Source: an uncultured Actinomycetes bacterium
GTDB taxonomy: Bacteria; Actinomycetota; Acidimicrobiia; Acidimicrobiales; Microtrichaceae
Reading direction: 5' to 3'
DNA length: 5,166 nucleotides
Assembly: GCA_903941145.1 (NCBI GenBank)
Contig: CAJANQ010000276.1
Coordinates: forward strand, 1 to 5,166
In this document: one piece after another, positions 5,157 to 5,166 of the stretch
Layout: the number at the start of each line of letters is the position of its first letter
Position numbering within the stretch: position 1 is the stretch's first letter
Notes under the pieces: generated by a model
What the model saw: only the letters and a program-made list of their open reading frames with translations
Database searches by the model: none
What the model was told of the DNA's origin: nothing
Made by a program: the position numbers and the translations under genes

Positions 5157-5166
5157 GAGTGAAGAG

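Noticed and set aside
5070..5166. tRNA-Leu as an integration site for a genomic island covering the cluster
   Set aside because: The tRNA 3' end does face the cluster, but no integrase and no second copy of the tRNA 3' sequence is present, and base composition looks uniform across the window.
1..5166. CRISPR array, insertion sequence ends, toxin-antitoxin pair or phage genes
   Set aside because: No spaced direct repeats, transposase or integrase motifs, or small paired reading frames with such features were seen on either strand.

Overview
The window is GC-rich throughout, with strong G/C preference at third codon positions, actinobacterial-style Shine-Dalgarno sites, a GTG start and a Tat-type signal sequence. 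This suggests a high-GC Gram-positive (Actinomycetota) chromosome; genus is not decidable from the sequence. It holds four protein genes and one tRNA gene.

Layout: (1) 1-170, minus strand: the first 56 codons of an amidohydrolase of the N-acyl-D-amino-acid deacylase type, running off the left edge. (2) 171-268: a short intergenic stretch with a possible promoter and two competing hairpins around the gene start. (3) 269-2401, minus: a 710-residue Tat-exported, probably lipid-anchored protein that I cannot assign to a characterised family; it looks like a helical-toroid plus beta-sandwich architecture of the polysaccharide-lyase/heparinase sort. (4) 2402-2559: an unusually structured intergenic region with three inverted repeats and a candidate promoter. 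(5) 2560-4299, minus: a 579-residue YtcJ-type metal-dependent amidohydrolase with an odd His/Cys-rich N-terminus. (6) 4300-4437: a divergent intergenic region. (7) 4438-4995, plus: a 185-residue SRPBCC (START/polyketide-cyclase-like) protein. (8) 4996-5069: two hairpins, one of them a likely bidirectional terminator. (9) 5070-5156, minus: tRNA-Leu(CAG) with encoded CCA.

The three minus-strand protein genes are co-oriented but separated by 98 and 158 bases, each gap containing a possible promoter or hairpins, so they may be a regulated neighbourhood rather than one tight operon. Two amidohydrolases that cleave amide-like bonds flanking an exported protein, with a divergent small-ligand-binding SRPBCC protein, is suggestive of a catabolic cluster in which an extracellular step feeds cytosolic hydrolysis. 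That is an inference; no substrate can be read from the sequence. I found no CRISPR array, insertion sequence, integrase or phage gene. The most worthwhile leads are the uncharacterised exported protein and the structured 2402-2559 intergenic region.
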